Assembly (NCBI RefSeq): GCF_002797315.1
Contig: NZ_KZ454936.1
Span: 1,425,133-1,489,132, forward strand
Source: Bacillus sp. FJAT-44742
Lineage (GTDB): Bacteria; Bacillota; Bacilli; Bacillales; Marinococcaceae
DNA: 64,000 nucleotides
Direction: 5' to 3'
A program made the translations under genes and the position numbers. Shown here one piece after another: positions 36,014-45,297 of the stretch (the stretch's first letter is position 1; every line of letters begins with the position of its first letter). Below the pieces are notes generated by a model. It was not told where the DNA came from, did no database searches, and was given only the letters and a program-made list of their open reading frames with translations.

Positions 36014-36426
36014 GAAAAAGATAAAGTGTAGGTATCTGTATGAGAGTTTTTGTCTTCTTTTATAGGCAAATGGGTTAGTAAGAAATGCTGAATATTCTCC
36101 TTCGGATGATCGCCTGTCAGTCTTTTATAATTATTCTCGTCTTTTATAATAATCAATTGAGGAAGCTCCTGTACGTTAAAATGGTTCAGGAGTTTTTCCT
36201 GATTGCTTGAAATCACTTCAATGGAATCACTTTTTTCAGGGAAGTTTGCTCTTACTTCAAGCAAAGCATTATAATAGTTATTTTCCTCTTTTATATTCTC
36301 ATCATCAGAAAATAAAAGGATATTACTTTGTGGAGATAATTCTTCTGCAGGGGAATTATTTACGCTGCACCCAGATAATAAGCAGAGTACAGCGAGAAAG
36401 AGTAAAGCGAAAGACAAAGAAACCAT
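36007..36426 (-). CDS. Putative lipoprotein with thioredoxin-like region
   Basis: 139 residues. The signal (FALLFLAVLCLLSGCS) carries lipobox LSGC. The remainder contains NVQELPQLIIIKDENNYKRL, reminiscent of the cis-Pro strand of thioredoxin folds, but no CxxC. Function unknown. The AGGTGAG ribosome binding site abuts the first ATG, so the TTG three codons later may be the true start. Confidence 0.65.
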   Translation of the reverse strand: MVSLSFALLFLAVLCLLSGCSVNNSPAEELSPQSNILLFSDDENIKEENNYYNALLEVRANFPEKSDSIEVISSNQEKLLNHFNVQELPQLIIIKDENNYKRLTGDHPKENIQHFLLTHLPIKEDKNSHTDTYTLSFSD

Positions 36427-36610
36427 CTCACCTTCTACATATTATTTCTTGCTATTAATGATAGCGCTTTTTAAGCAGTTAGAAGGCAAAAATACACAAG
36501 TATAATTAAAATGTAATACTAGTCATATTCCTGTAATCGCTGTGTCTTCCGGCTAAATAAAATAATAATTTTCATGACAATTCGCAGGCAGCAAAAAAGA
36601 GGATAAAAAT

Positions 36611-36692
36611 AAAGACACTCTGTTTGAACTCCTCCCTCCTACACTCAAGGTGTCTGCGACAACAGTTAGAAGTTCAATGTAAGAGTGTCCTT
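36611..36692 (-). terminator. Long hairpin terminator of coaA
   Basis: AAAGACACTCT and AGAGTGTCCTT (and inner GAACT/AGTTC) pair across ~50 nt. The minus strand ends in TTTATTTTT. Confidence 0.7.
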
Positions 36693-36694
36693 CG

Positions 36695-37639
36695 TTAAAT
36701 CTTTCTCATTTTCAAGGTGGTCACTAAATGCTCACTCCCTTTATGAAGAATTAAATCAGCACGGTTTCTAGTTGGGAGTATGTTTTCTTTAAGGTTTGGC
36801 TTATTTATAGAATTCCATATCCCCTCTGCCGTTCTGACAGCTTCATCCTCGCTTAAATCAGCGTACATATGGAAATAGGAATTTGGATTTTGAAAGGAAG
36901 TTTCCCGCAAGAGCTTAAAGCGCTCTACGTACCAAGAAAAGATATCTTCCTCTTTTGCATCTATATAAATGGAGAAATCAAAGAAATCGGAAACATGAAC
37001 TTTTCCCGGGTCTTCTTTCGTTGGAGGCTGTAGAACGTTGATTCCTTCAATAATCACAATATCCGGCTGTTTAATTTTTTGTTTTTGAAATGGCACGATA
37101 TCATAAGTGACATGGGAGTACATAGGAGCATCGATGCCGTTTATGCCTGATTTAATGGTAGAAAGAAAGTGAAGAAGCTCACTAACATTATAACTTTCAG
37201 GAAAGCCTTTTTTGTTCATTAATCCTTTTTCTTTTAACGTAGCATTTGAATACAAAAAACCATCTGTCGTTACTAAATCGACAGTTGGGTGATTTGGCCA
37301 AAGGGAAAGCAGTGCTTTTAAAACCCTGGCTATCGTGCTTTTTCCAACTGCAACACTTCCTGCGATTCCGATAATAAAGGGAACTTTCTTTACTTCAGAA
37401 TGTAAGAATGAGTTCGTGGCTTTATGAAGATCTTGAGAAGCTGTGGCATGAAGGCTCAGCAGCCTGGAAAGGGGTAAATAGATATCTATCACTTCCTGTG
37501 GCGTCATCACCTCATTAAGACCTTGCATATTTTCAATTTCACTTTCCGATAGCGGTAACGTTGCATTATTTTTAAGCTGAGACCATTCTTGCCTGGTAAA
37601 AGTTGTGTATGGTGTAATCATATGAGGATTCTTTAACAT
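36695..37639 (-). CDS. coaA: Type I pantothenate kinase
   Basis: 314 residues from the ATG at 37639 (AGAGGTGC upstream); a longer frame reaches 37729 but has no ribosome binding site or family match. It phosphorylates pantothenate, the first step of coenzyme A synthesis. The P-loop is GIAGSVAVGKST (91-102). DLVTTDGFLYSN and the C-terminal NLKENILPTRNRADLILHKG are CoaA signatures. Confidence 0.95.
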   Translation of the reverse strand: MLKNPHMITPYTTFTRQEWSQLKNNATLPLSESEIENMQGLNEVMTPQEVIDIYLPLSRLLSLHATASQDLHKATNSFLHSEVKKVPFIIGIAGSVAVGKSTIARVLKALLSLWPNHPTVDLVTTDGFLYSNATLKEKGLMNKKGFPESYNVSELLHFLSTIKSGINGIDAPMYSHVTYDIVPFQKQKIKQPDIVIIEGINVLQPPTKEDPGKVHVSDFFDFSIYIDAKEEDIFSWYVERFKLLRETSFQNPNSYFHMYADLSEDEAVRTAEGIWNSINKPNLKENILPTRNRADLILHKGSEHLVTTLKMRKI

Positions 37640-37888
37640 TTTGCACCTCTTTGCTTCATGGGTATCGTTTCTTTTAACTATGTACAATTTTATAACAAAC
37701 ATCATGCAAATGTGAATGGATTTTGACAAACTGTTTGGTTAATTTACCTAATTATCTGTAATTTTACCACTTTTTCACTTTAATATTTAGTTACATTGAA
37801 ATAAATGGAATTGTAATTCAGCGGATAATTGATAGAAAGGTTGGCACACTACAATTATAAACTGCAATAACAAGGAGGAATATTTGAA

Positions 37889-38179
37889 ATGGATAAAAAA
37901 ATTTTAGCAGCTGGTGCATCCGCGTTACTTGCCTTTAGCGTACTTACAGCTTGTGGTCCTGCTGAAGAAGAACCAATGGAGCAAGACCCTGGAATGGAAG
38001 AGGGAGAAATGGATCAGGAGATGGAGGAACCTGCTGACGACATGGAAGAACCAGAAGATGATGAGCTTGACGATGAGGAGTTAGACGAGCTGGAAGATGA
38101 AGATGATGATTTAGACGATGAGATGGAAGATATGGAAGATGAAGAAGAAGATGAGGACGAAGAAGACGAAGAAGAATAA
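37889..38179 (+). CDS. Extremely acidic lipoprotein (96 aa)
   Basis: The signal MDKKILAAGASALLAFSVLT is followed by lipobox LTAC. The remaining ~75 residues are almost only Glu, Asp, Met and Pro (EEPEDDELDDEELDELEDED and similar). Predicted pI is very low. ATG after AAGGAGG. No family recognised. It may be a surface ion-binding polymer; its low complexity alone would not assign a function. Confidence 0.75.
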   Translation: MDKKILAAGASALLAFSVLTACGPAEEEPMEQDPGMEEGEMDQEMEEPADDMEEPEDDELDDEELDELEDEDDDLDDEMEDMEDEEEDEDEEDEEE

Positions 38180-38337
38180 TTTACATGAGGACAAGGAACA
38201 TATTTCCCTTGTCCTTTACCCATGACTATAAAAAGAGTGCATTTCTCTAAGAAAAGAAAACTTCTCATAAAAAAGCCCTCTATAGGAGAGGATACTTTAC
38301 GAACCATTGATTTTATTTTTAAAAGGAGGAACCAACT

Positions 38338-38838
38338 ATGGATGAATTCTCTGAAAAGCAAGTGGAAGCTGTTTCTAAAGCTGTGGCTGACGAGGAAGTT
38401 GCAAAAGAAATAGCATCCTTTCAAAGTCAGTTAGGAAATATTCAACAGCAAGTCCAACAGCAGCAGCCAGGGCAGCAGCAGCCAGGGCAGCAACAGCAGC
38501 CAGGGCAACAGGGTCAACAAGCTGCCATGCAGGGTCAACAAGCGGCACAGCAAACAGAACAACAGTATAACCAGCTGTTAAACCAGATTCAACAGTTTAA
38601 TCAGCAAGCAAATCAACAGCAGCAACAGGCTGACCAACAGCTTCAGCAGTCACTGCAGCAAGCGATTCAAAGCTTAAATCAGGGAATGCAGTACATTGAG
38701 TCTAACCGTGCATTAAGCCAAATGACTCAAGCTATCAATCAGGCACAGCAGCAGTTAAGCCAAATGGCTTCTCAGCAGTCTCAGCAGCAGCAATCTCCTC
38801 AGCAGCAGTCAGGCCAGCAGGGTCAACAATATTCATAA
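38338..38838 (+). CDS. Gln-rich low-complexity protein (166 aa), possible coat protein
   Basis: Ribosome binding site AAAGGAGG. The N-terminus is ordinary (MDEFSEKQVEAVSKAVADEE), then QPGQQ repeats (residues ~40-60) and long Gln runs. The end is SPQQQSGQQGQQYS. A middle helical part contains QLLNQIQQFNQQANQQQQQA. Gln-rich polymers of this type occur in Bacillus spore coats; function here is inferred. A hairpin terminator follows. Confidence 0.75.
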   Translation: MDEFSEKQVEAVSKAVADEEVAKEIASFQSQLGNIQQQVQQQQPGQQQPGQQQQPGQQGQQAAMQGQQAAQQTEQQYNQLLNQIQQFNQQANQQQQQADQQLQQSLQQAIQSLNQGMQYIESNRALSQMTQAINQAQQQLSQMASQQSQQQQSPQQQSGQQGQQYS

Positions 38839-38843
38839 TGAAA

Positions 38844-38870
38844 AAGGGCGCCCGATAAGGGAGCCCTTAT
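38844..38870. terminator. Bidirectional terminator
   Basis: AAGGGCGCCC and GGGAGCCCTT pair with one mismatch between convergent genes. Confidence 0.75.
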
Positions 38871-39307
38871 TTCTTTTTCTTTGATTTTTGTTCTTCAAGC
38901 CTGCTTTCGAATAATCTGTACTCTTCCTCTGAAAGCTCGGCGCTTCTTTCGGTAATCACAGCTTCTAATAAGTTTTTATTTTTATAATACTGTTCTTTTT
39001 CAGCGTTATAATAGAATTTAACTGCGTCTTCTTCTTTAAAAAATTCCTTGCCGATTTTCAAAAGAAATGTGACGGGAAAGCCATTTACGTTCAGAGGCTC
39101 TTTCGTTCTTACGTTTTGTTCGCTTTTATCTGTAGAGACAAATTCCTCATAAAAAGCTTTCTTTAATGCTTTTTGCCTCGCTCGCTTTTTTTTCGAGCGT
39201 ATACTGGATTTTTTTAGCAGCTGTTCTGAATATTCTTGAAAGGTGACCCCTTTTTTTTCAAGGACTTTTTCAACTTCAGGATAGCGCTGAACTAATTCTT
39301 GCTCCAT
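38867..39307 (-). CDS. Hypothetical protein (146 aa)
   Basis: Start ATG at 39307 (TTGGAG 10 nt upstream). A highly charged helical protein: MEQELVQRYPEVEKVLEKKG, then KKSSIRSKKKRARQKALKKA, and a folded C-terminal half with FPVTFLLKIGKEFFKEEDAV. It ends in a Lys run. I do not recognise a family. Confidence 0.7.
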   Translation of the reverse strand: MEQELVQRYPEVEKVLEKKGVTFQEYSEQLLKKSSIRSKKKRARQKALKKAFYEEFVSTDKSEQNVRTKEPLNVNGFPVTFLLKIGKEFFKEEDAVKFYYNAEKEQYYKNKNLLEAVITERSAELSEEEYRLFESRLEEQKSKKKK

Positions 39308-39390
39308 TGATGAAAACTCCAATCTCTATTGTTAATTATGTATACATCTTGCAGCACAAAAAATCACATACAAAGGATATAGTAACACAT

Positions 39391-39753
39391 TCATTCTTTT
39401 TTTGCAGTGTTTGGGAAATGGAAATAAAGGTGAGCGTGACGTTTACACCCAGGATTAAAAGCTGAATAACAGGATGGGCATCGAGAGCCGCTCTCTAAAT
39501 ACTCATTTGTGCTCATCTCTCTCCCGCAAGCACCGCACATCACTGACTGATGGTCAAACTTTGCTTTTGGCCATCTTTTAAATTGATGATCTTCGTGTTC
39601 ATGATGACATAGAAAGCAGGAAAAATAGCGAAGGCATTTAAAGCATTTTAAGGCAATGATATCTATTTCTGAACAGTAGTGGGAGCACCTTGTTTCGTGA
39701 TCAATTCCAGTACCCGTCACATATTTTCCATGGATAAGGCGGTTCACAATCAT
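39391..39753 (-). CDS. CHY-type zinc finger protein
   Basis: 120 residues with the CHY zinc-finger Cys/His pattern: HYCSEIDIIALKCFKCLRYF, CFLCHHEHEDHQF, CGACGREMS and RCPSCYSAFNPGCKRHAHLY. At least three zinc sites are implied. The family is conserved in Bacillaceae without a known role. ATG preceded by AGGAATG-like weak ribosome binding site. Confidence 0.85.
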   Translation of the reverse strand: MIVNRLIHGKYVTGTGIDHETRCSHYCSEIDIIALKCFKCLRYFSCFLCHHEHEDHQFKRWPKAKFDHQSVMCGACGREMSTNEYLESGSRCPSCYSAFNPGCKRHAHLYFHFPNTAKKE

Positions 39754-40274
39754 TCCTCCTTGTGCCCGGACACTTTTTTAAGTGGGGGATTCTTACTTCA
39801 TATAATTGTGAAAGTTAAGTGAAACAAGTTTATATATTGAGACACCGGGAATAGTTGCTTGTACTTATGAGGCAGAGAAGCCTGATAAGAATGGTGAACA
39901 GAAAGGAGCGAAATATAGACAAAAAATTCACGGAAGTGTAATAAGTCTCTGCCTATTTTACACTATTTTTATGTTACCCTGTTAACACATGCTCAGGAGA
40001 GTAGCTCTTTGATTTTAATTATAGCAAAGGTTGAAGGTATTAAGGGTAAAATCCTTGCTGCAATATACTTGTGTAATAAAGCCTGTTATATCAAAAGACC
40101 TATTAAATAAATAGGGAATTGTGACAAAAAGAAGAATTTCCTGCGGGAAGCTCGACACTATGCATCTTCTTGTGCTATAGTGAATAATATAAGATTATTC
40201 TGAATTTTCTACATCTTATCAAGGACTGAATCCTGAGTACAATGTAGAGTATCTAATCTAAGGAGGGATATTTC
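39754..40274. other. 521-base gap
   Basis: No gene seen. The sequence is AT-rich. TTCCTGCGGGAAGCTCGACAC at ~40138-40157 resembles the core of the palindromic repeat family at 8314-8500. The end holds the AAGGAGGG ribosome binding site of the next gene. Confidence 0.5.
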
Positions 40275-40709
40275 ATGCAAGTGAAAGAGAGCATGGAAAC
40301 GTTAGTTAAACGCAAGGCGCGAGAGCTCTGCAGCTCAATGCAATTAAGAGGTTGGGCGAGTACTCAGTTTATTCCTACAAAGCCCTTTGGCCTGACAATG
40401 ATTAGTACTACAGGCTGCCGAGCATGGTTTGGAAAACGCTGGGGTATGATCTGCGATGATTCTGATACTCACCTTAAGGTCGTATTAGATCTTCCGAAAG
40501 GGAAAATTGACCATAATTATGCAGCTGAACGCCTTGGTCTTCCTAAGGTAGAGGAACAGCCAGACCAAAGCGGTGTAAGCATGATTGATAATCGTGATCG
40601 AGATACCGTTGTTTTGTATCTATATGGTCGTGAATTAGAGAATGTTGAGTTTAAGCATTCTGAAATTCTTGATTTTATTAGTGATGTACGCAGATGGTCC
40701 TGCTTATAA
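40275..40709 (+). CDS. Hypothetical protein (144 aa)
   Basis: ATG after AAGGAGGG. Starts MQVKESMETLVKRKARELCS; the middle reads GCRAWFGKRWGMICDDSD and the end DTVVLYLYGRELENVEF. It looks like a small soluble alpha-beta protein. I do not recognise a family. A terminator follows. Confidence 0.7.
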   Translation: MQVKESMETLVKRKARELCSSMQLRGWASTQFIPTKPFGLTMISTTGCRAWFGKRWGMICDDSDTHLKVVLDLPKGKIDHNYAAERLGLPKVEEQPDQSGVSMIDNRDRDTVVLYLYGRELENVEFKHSEILDFISDVRRWSCL

Positions 40710-40730
40710 TCATGGACTGTAGTAAAAGCC

Positions 40731-40767
40731 AAAGAGCGTAACCCTTAGGGGTGCGCTTTATTTTTTT
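40731..40767 (+). terminator. Terminator
   Basis: AAAGAGCGTAACCC and GGGGTGCGCTTT pair with one bulge, followed by ATTTTTTT. Confidence 0.75.
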
Positions 40768-40876
40768 GCTTTTTTTTCACTTTATACAGAACTAGGAAAG
40801 ATTGTTTGTGCAAAAAGTTTTGCTGTTAAACCGTTTAGGGAATAAACCATTGGGTTTGAAAGGGAGGCAGAACAAT

Positions 40877-41174
40877 ATGAAGGGAAAAATAATGAAAAGA
40901 TTAACCAGCCAATACGAAGAAAAACGTATTTTTGCTGCAAAACGGCTAAAATCACTACTCTCTCAGAAAAAGTTACACCATATGAACATTGAACACATTG
41001 GCTTCCTCAGTCAGCTTTAAGGTAATCGCTAATGAAATCGCAAAGGCTCTTGATGTACATAAAAGCTCAATTACGCCTACAGCAGACCGATAAATTTCCA
41101 ATAGGTGGGTAATAAGAAAAGAATATCCATATAAAAAGATGATATATTTTTCTATATCTTACCAGGATAGGTGA
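40877..41174 (+). pseudogene. Decayed MarR-family regulator
   Basis: The first frame gives MKRLTSQYEEKRIFAAKRLK and stops at 41020 after GFLSQL. After a +1 shift the sequence continues VIANEIAKALDVHKSSITPT, the recognition-helix region of MarR proteins, meets TAA at 41088-41090, and resumes with RWVIRKEYPYKKMIYFSISY to a stop at 41172-41174. One frameshift and one nonsense codon show that it no longer encodes a regulator. Confidence 0.8.
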
Positions 41175-41189
41175 AAGATTATATACATG

Positions 41190-42138
41190 TTCAGACAACG
41201 TAATAGATTTTCGGTGACCTAGCAAATGGTCTAGGAGAACTTGGTGAAGGGACTGTAGAAGCTGGCGATGGTATGGCAGAAGCTGAAGCTATAGTAACAG
41301 AAATTGAAGAGCAGGAGAGGAATCCGTTGGAAGGGTTTTCGTTGCAAATGAAATACTAGAAGATGAGGAACTTGAAGAAGCGTGGGATTCCTTTAGCACA
41401 CCAAACCGTCAAGCTGCTATATTTAATGTTGTTTTTGAAATGAATCCTTATAGCAATGAAGCGATGGACCTGGTAGATGTGATAAACGAGAGAGTAGGGA
41501 TTGCCCTTGAAGGGACAGAACTGGGTGGGAACGAATATTCCATTGGCGGTTTGACAAGTATGAACCGGGACTTAGGTGACGTGTCAGATGAGGATTTTGT
41601 CAGAACAGCAGTGATTATGCTTTCAGGGATTTTTCTTGTTCTTGTGTTTCTGCTTCGCTCTTTGGTGATGCCGCTATATATTTTGGCCTCTTTAATTTTA
41701 ACGTATCTTGTATCCGTGTGTTTAACTGAATTTATATTTGTGACTATTCTTGGGTATTTAGGAATTAGCTGGGCAGTGCCATTTTTTGGTTTTGTTATGC
41801 TTATGGCGCTAGGTGTTGATTATTCTATTTTTTTAATGGCTCGATTTGCAGAAAATGTAGAGAAATTGCCTGTAAAAGAAGCCATGATCCATGCTATGGG
41901 GCAAATTGGCACTGTCATTTTGTCTGCTGCAGTTATTCTTGCGGGTACATTTGGGGCCATGATGCTTTCTGGAGTATTGTCACTTATGCAAATAGGAACC
42001 CTCGTTTTGACTGGGTTGCTTATGTATGCTGTTATTATGCTGCCGTTGTTCGTCCCTGTTTTGGCAAATGTGTTTGGAAACCATAACTGGTGGCCATTTA
42101 AAAATCGCGGTGGAAGGCAGAAGCAAGAAAAGGTTTAG
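41190..42138 (+). pseudogene. 5'-truncated MMPL/RND-family exporter
   Basis: The last ~230 residues of a YdfJ/YdgH-type MMPL protein remain open (IMLSGIFLVLVFLLRSLVMP, then GVDYSIFLMARFAENVEKLP) and end GGRQKQEKV. Upstream, broken frames still show ANGLGELGEGTVEAGDGMAE and VFVANEILEDEELEEAWDSF. The whole first half (over 600 residues in the family) is missing. It sits behind the decayed MarR gene, so a complete drug-exporter operon seems to have been lost. Confidence 0.85.
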
Positions 42139-42206
42139 TGAAATTTGACCGGGGGAAAAGTTGTTACGACTCTTTACAAAAGTAAGTTATGGAAGGGGAG
42201 ATTCCA

Positions 42207-42863
42207 GTGGCTAAGATTTTAATGGTTACCACTAGCAGCTACGAATTAAATGAGTATCAGAAAACAGGATTATGGGTCTCTGAATTTACAGAGCCTTATT
42301 TAGAATTTAAGAATGCAGGTCATGAGGTGACCGTCGCGAGTGCAGAGGGAGGGAACGTGCCTCTTGATCCCAACAGTCTGGAAGAGGATGCCCCTGAAGA
42401 ATGGCGGGAAGTTATGAAGTTGTTAAGTGACACACCGTCTGTAAGTGAATTTAATGCTAAAGATTTTGACGGGGTCTTTCTTCCTGGAGGACACGGGACA
42501 ATGCTGGATCTTCCAGATAATGAATCTCTGCAGTCACTGCTTAAGGAAACGGCTGAAGAAGATAAAGCGATCGGTGCTGTGTGCCACGGACCTGCTGGAT
42601 TAGTCGGAGTAACATTATCAGATGGTACTCCTCTAGTGAATGGCAAACGTGTCACATCTTTTAAAAACGATGAAGAAAAAGAAATGAAAGTTTATGAAAA
42701 GGTACCATTTCTACTTGAAAGCCGGCTTGAAGAGCTAGGGGCTACTTTCACGTCAGGGGAAAACTTCACTGATCATGTGGAAGTGGATGGAAAGCTTGTC
42801 ACAGGGCAGAACCCCCAATCAAGCATACAAACTGCAAAAGAATTTTTAAACGTGCTGTCGTAA
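42207..42863 (+). CDS. DJ-1/PfpI type 1 glutamine amidotransferase-like protein
   Basis: 218 residues from the GTG at 42207 (AAGGGGAG upstream). The start AKILMVTTSSYELNEYQKTG is followed by LPGGHGTMLDLPDN. The nucleophile elbow is GAVCHGPAG with Cys126. The family includes Hsp31-like chaperones and glyoxalase III; YGFE-like proteins in Bacillus use this fold. An in-frame ATG at 42189 lies before the ribosome binding site. Confidence 0.88.
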   Translation: MAKILMVTTSSYELNEYQKTGLWVSEFTEPYLEFKNAGHEVTVASAEGGNVPLDPNSLEEDAPEEWREVMKLLSDTPSVSEFNAKDFDGVFLPGGHGTMLDLPDNESLQSLLKETAEEDKAIGAVCHGPAGLVGVTLSDGTPLVNGKRVTSFKNDEEKEMKVYEKVPFLLESRLEELGATFTSGENFTDHVEVDGKLVTGQNPQSSIQTAKEFLNVLS

Positions 42864-42896
42864 GATAGAGGGGGGAGGGGATGTTTCCCTCCCCCT

Positions 42897-43024
42897 TTGT
42901 GGTGCGGTGCTTTAGTGCGGTGCCTGGCACCTTGTAGGTGATGTTAGTAGAATAGGCAGTATGTAAAGATTTAATATGACACATGTTACAGATATGTAAG
43001 GGTGCCAGGCACCGCAGCACCACA
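42897..43024. repeat. MITE-like inverted repeat with GGTGCCTGGCACC
   Basis: TGTGGTGCGGTGC at the left and GCAGCACCACA at the right are near-perfect complements. Just inside each end is the palindrome GGTGCCTGGCACC or its complement GGTGCCAGGCACC. The ~55-nt core has no ORF. A single GGTGCCTGGCACC is found at 9619-9636. Confidence 0.7.
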
Positions 43025-43159
43025 GTAATAATATTGTGAGTTTGTGATAAAAATATAAAGGAGCTTGTTCTAATTCGTTAGAAAAAGTGTAGGCATGCAG
43101 TATAGATGATGTTACAATATCTTAAAGTAATCAGACAAAGAGGAAAGACGGGGTGTAGC

Positions 43160-43648
43160 ATGAAATCATATCAGCGCAAATTCTTTTACTTAGGAAGTCA
43201 TCATGGTATTTTGGAACCGATGACAATGGACAGGGTTCGTGAAGCAGGTTTTGATTTACAGGTTGAGAAAGATGATTTTCCTTACTTTATAAGTTTTTGC
43301 AGAGAATGGCATTCATTTTTTGAAGAAAAGGCCAGGGAAGTCAATCCACTGTACCGTCCGTATATTAAAGAAGCAGCCTTGTTTTTTGACGAACAGGTAG
43401 AACAAATCACGCTTTGTACTGCTCCTCACTATGATTCAACCTCTTATCAAGTACCATTTACAGATTTAGTGTATTCTTTAATGCTTGCCTACGATGCGTT
43501 TGACCATGTTTTGGAAGCGTATAACCATATGCCGGCCCATTTTGAGACAGGGCTTAAATATTACCGCACTTTTGCATTTTTATCCGATCCTGTGAAAGCT
43601 CAATTTATCCTAAACCACTTACCTGATTTAAGGTTAAGTGTTGAATAA
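43160..43648 (+). CDS. Hypothetical protein (162 aa)
   Basis: I chose ATG at 43160, with GGGGTG close upstream; the frame extends to 43106. The protein (MKSYQRKFFYLGSHHGILEP) has HSFFEEKAREVNPLYRPYIK and ends LPDLRLSVE. It looks soluble and helical. A relationship to YhcU-type proteins is possible but I could not confirm it. The terminator AAAGCCCT...AGGGTTTT follows. Confidence 0.65.
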   Translation: MKSYQRKFFYLGSHHGILEPMTMDRVREAGFDLQVEKDDFPYFISFCREWHSFFEEKAREVNPLYRPYIKEAALFFDEQVEQITLCTAPHYDSTSYQVPFTDLVYSLMLAYDAFDHVLEAYNHMPAHFETGLKYYRTFAFLSDPVKAQFILNHLPDLRLSVE

Positions 43649-43660
43649 TATAATACAGGG

Positions 43661-43692
43661 AAAAGCCCTCGATTAAAGCAGGGTTTTTCTTT
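43661..43692 (+). terminator. Terminator
   Basis: AAAGCCCT and AGGGTTTT (one G-U pair) with a 10-nt loop, then TTTCTTTTTTT. Confidence 0.65.
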
Positions 43693-43854
43693 TTTTATGT
43701 GCTTTTTTTACTAAAAATGGGTAAGGTAACAAGAAGATGGATCTTTTCTACGTGTCATCCTTTACATCCAGCTATTGCTTTGGTAAATTTACGAAGGTCT
43801 TATTTTTTAGAAGTTGATAAAAAGGAAAATATAAGAAAAGAGTGGTGAATTAAA

Positions 43855-45072
43855 ATGCTGAATGTATTATGGGGGCTTATGGGGATTGTATTTGTTCTCT
43901 TCCTGGCTTTTCTCGTTTCAGCAAGAAAACGTGCAATTCGTCCGAGGACAATACTTGGCGGCCTGGCTATTCAAATAGGATTTGCATTTATCGTTTTGCA
44001 ATGGCAGACAGGGCGGGAGTTCCTAGAATGGTTAACGGTTGTTGTTTCAAGTATAGTGGATTATACGAACGAAGGTATTGATTTTCTATTTGGAGGATTG
44101 TTTGAGGTGGAAGGGGTAGGTCATGTATTTGCCTTTCAAGTTCTGCCGATTATCATCTTTTTTTCCTCTTTAATCGCAGTTTTGTATTACATAGGCGTCA
44201 TGCAGTGGTTCATTAAGCTGTTAGGAGGAGCCCTTTCTTTCTTATTGGGAACCAGTAAGGCAGAATCAATGTCCGCTGCAGCCAACATCTTTGTGGGGCA
44301 GACAGAAGCACCTCTTGTCGTTCGTCCATATTTGCCGCGAATGACTAAATCTGAACTCTTTACCGTCATGACCGGAGGACTGGCTTCTGTTGCCGGCTCT
44401 GTTTTATTTGGTTATTACGCTTTGGGTGTCAGGCTTGACTACCTCCTGGCGGCAAGCTTTATGGCAGCACCCGCAGGCTTAATTATGGCAAAAATGATTA
44501 TGCCTGAAACAGAAGTCTCTGAAACCACCGATGAGATAAAAATTGAAAAAGATAAAGAGTCACAAAACGTTATCGATGCGGCTGCCCGAGGAGCATCTAC
44601 GGGCCTTCAGCTTGCATTAAATGTAGGGGCAATGCTTCTTGCCTTTATTGCATTGATTGCTCTGGCTAATGGAATCCTTGGATTTATCGGAGGCTTGTTC
44701 GGGGCGGAGAACCTGACTCTTGAAATGATACTCGGATTTATATTTGCGCCGGTTGCGTTTATGATAGGTGTACCTTGGGGGGAAGCCTTGCAGGCAGGAA
44801 GCTTTATTGGTCAAAAGCTTGTTCTGAATGAATTTGTCGCTTATGCTAATTTTGCTCCAGAGATTGAGAACTTTTCTGAAAAAGCAGAAGCAATCATCAC
44901 TTTTGCTCTTTGTGGGTTCGCTAATATTGCCTCACTGGCTATACTGTTGGGCGGAATAGGCGGATTAGCTCCTAACAGGCGCAGTGAAATTGCCCAGCTT
45001 GGAGTGCGGGCGATTATTGCTGGGACTCTGGCATCATTATTAAGCGCTTCAATTGCAGGGATGTTTATTTAA
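43855..45072 (+). CDS. nupC: Concentrative nucleoside transporter NupC
   Basis: 405 residues with about ten membrane segments. CNT-family motifs are present: [36 protein letters not shown] and [20 protein letters not shown]. It imports nucleosides with H+ or Na+. No deo or purine genes are next to it. It ends at a clear terminator. Confidence 0.93.
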   Translation: MLNVLWGLMGIVFVLFLAFLVSARKRAIRPRTILGGLAIQIGFAFIVLQWQTGREFLEWLTVVVSSIVDYTNEGIDFLFGGLFEVEGVGHVFAFQVLPIIIFFSSLIAVLYYIGVMQWFIKLLGGALSFLLGTSKAESMSAAANIFVGQTEAPLVVRPYLPRMTKSELFTVMTGGLASVAGSVLFGYYALGVRLDYLLAASFMAAPAGLIMAKMIMPETEVSETTDEIKIEKDKESQNVIDAAARGASTGLQLALNVGAMLLAFIALIALANGILGFIGGLFGAENLTLEMILGFIFAPVAFMIGVPWGEALQAGSFIGQKLVLNEFVAYANFAPEIENFSEKAEAIITFALCGFANIASLAILLGGIGGLAPNRRSEIAQLGVRAIIAGTLASLLSASIAGMFI

Positions 45073-45073
45073 G

Positions 45074-45098
45074 AAGCTCTCAATTAGAGAGCTTTTTT
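45074..45098 (+). terminator. Terminator of nupC
   Basis: AAGCTCTC and GAGAGCTT with a 5-nt loop, then TTTTTT. Confidence 0.9.
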
Positions 45099-45297
45099 CA
45101 AACCTTATTATAAAATTTCACGTACCGTATTATTTTTATAAAAATAATAATCAATTAAAAGAAATTATAATGCTGAATTCAGGTTTTGAAAATCATAATA
45201 GCAAAAACATGTTAGAAATATTTTGCCGGATAGATTGGTATTAAGTAAGATAGTAGTAATTAAGCACTTGATTTTAAAAGCTGATGGAGGTTACCAT

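Noticed and set aside
38014-38424. A 136-codon minus-strand frame rich in Ser
   Set aside because: It is the antisense of the Glu/Asp repeats of the acidic lipoprotein.
45053-45244. A 63-codon frame between nupC and the acetyltransferase
   Set aside because: It starts inside nupC and crosses its terminator.
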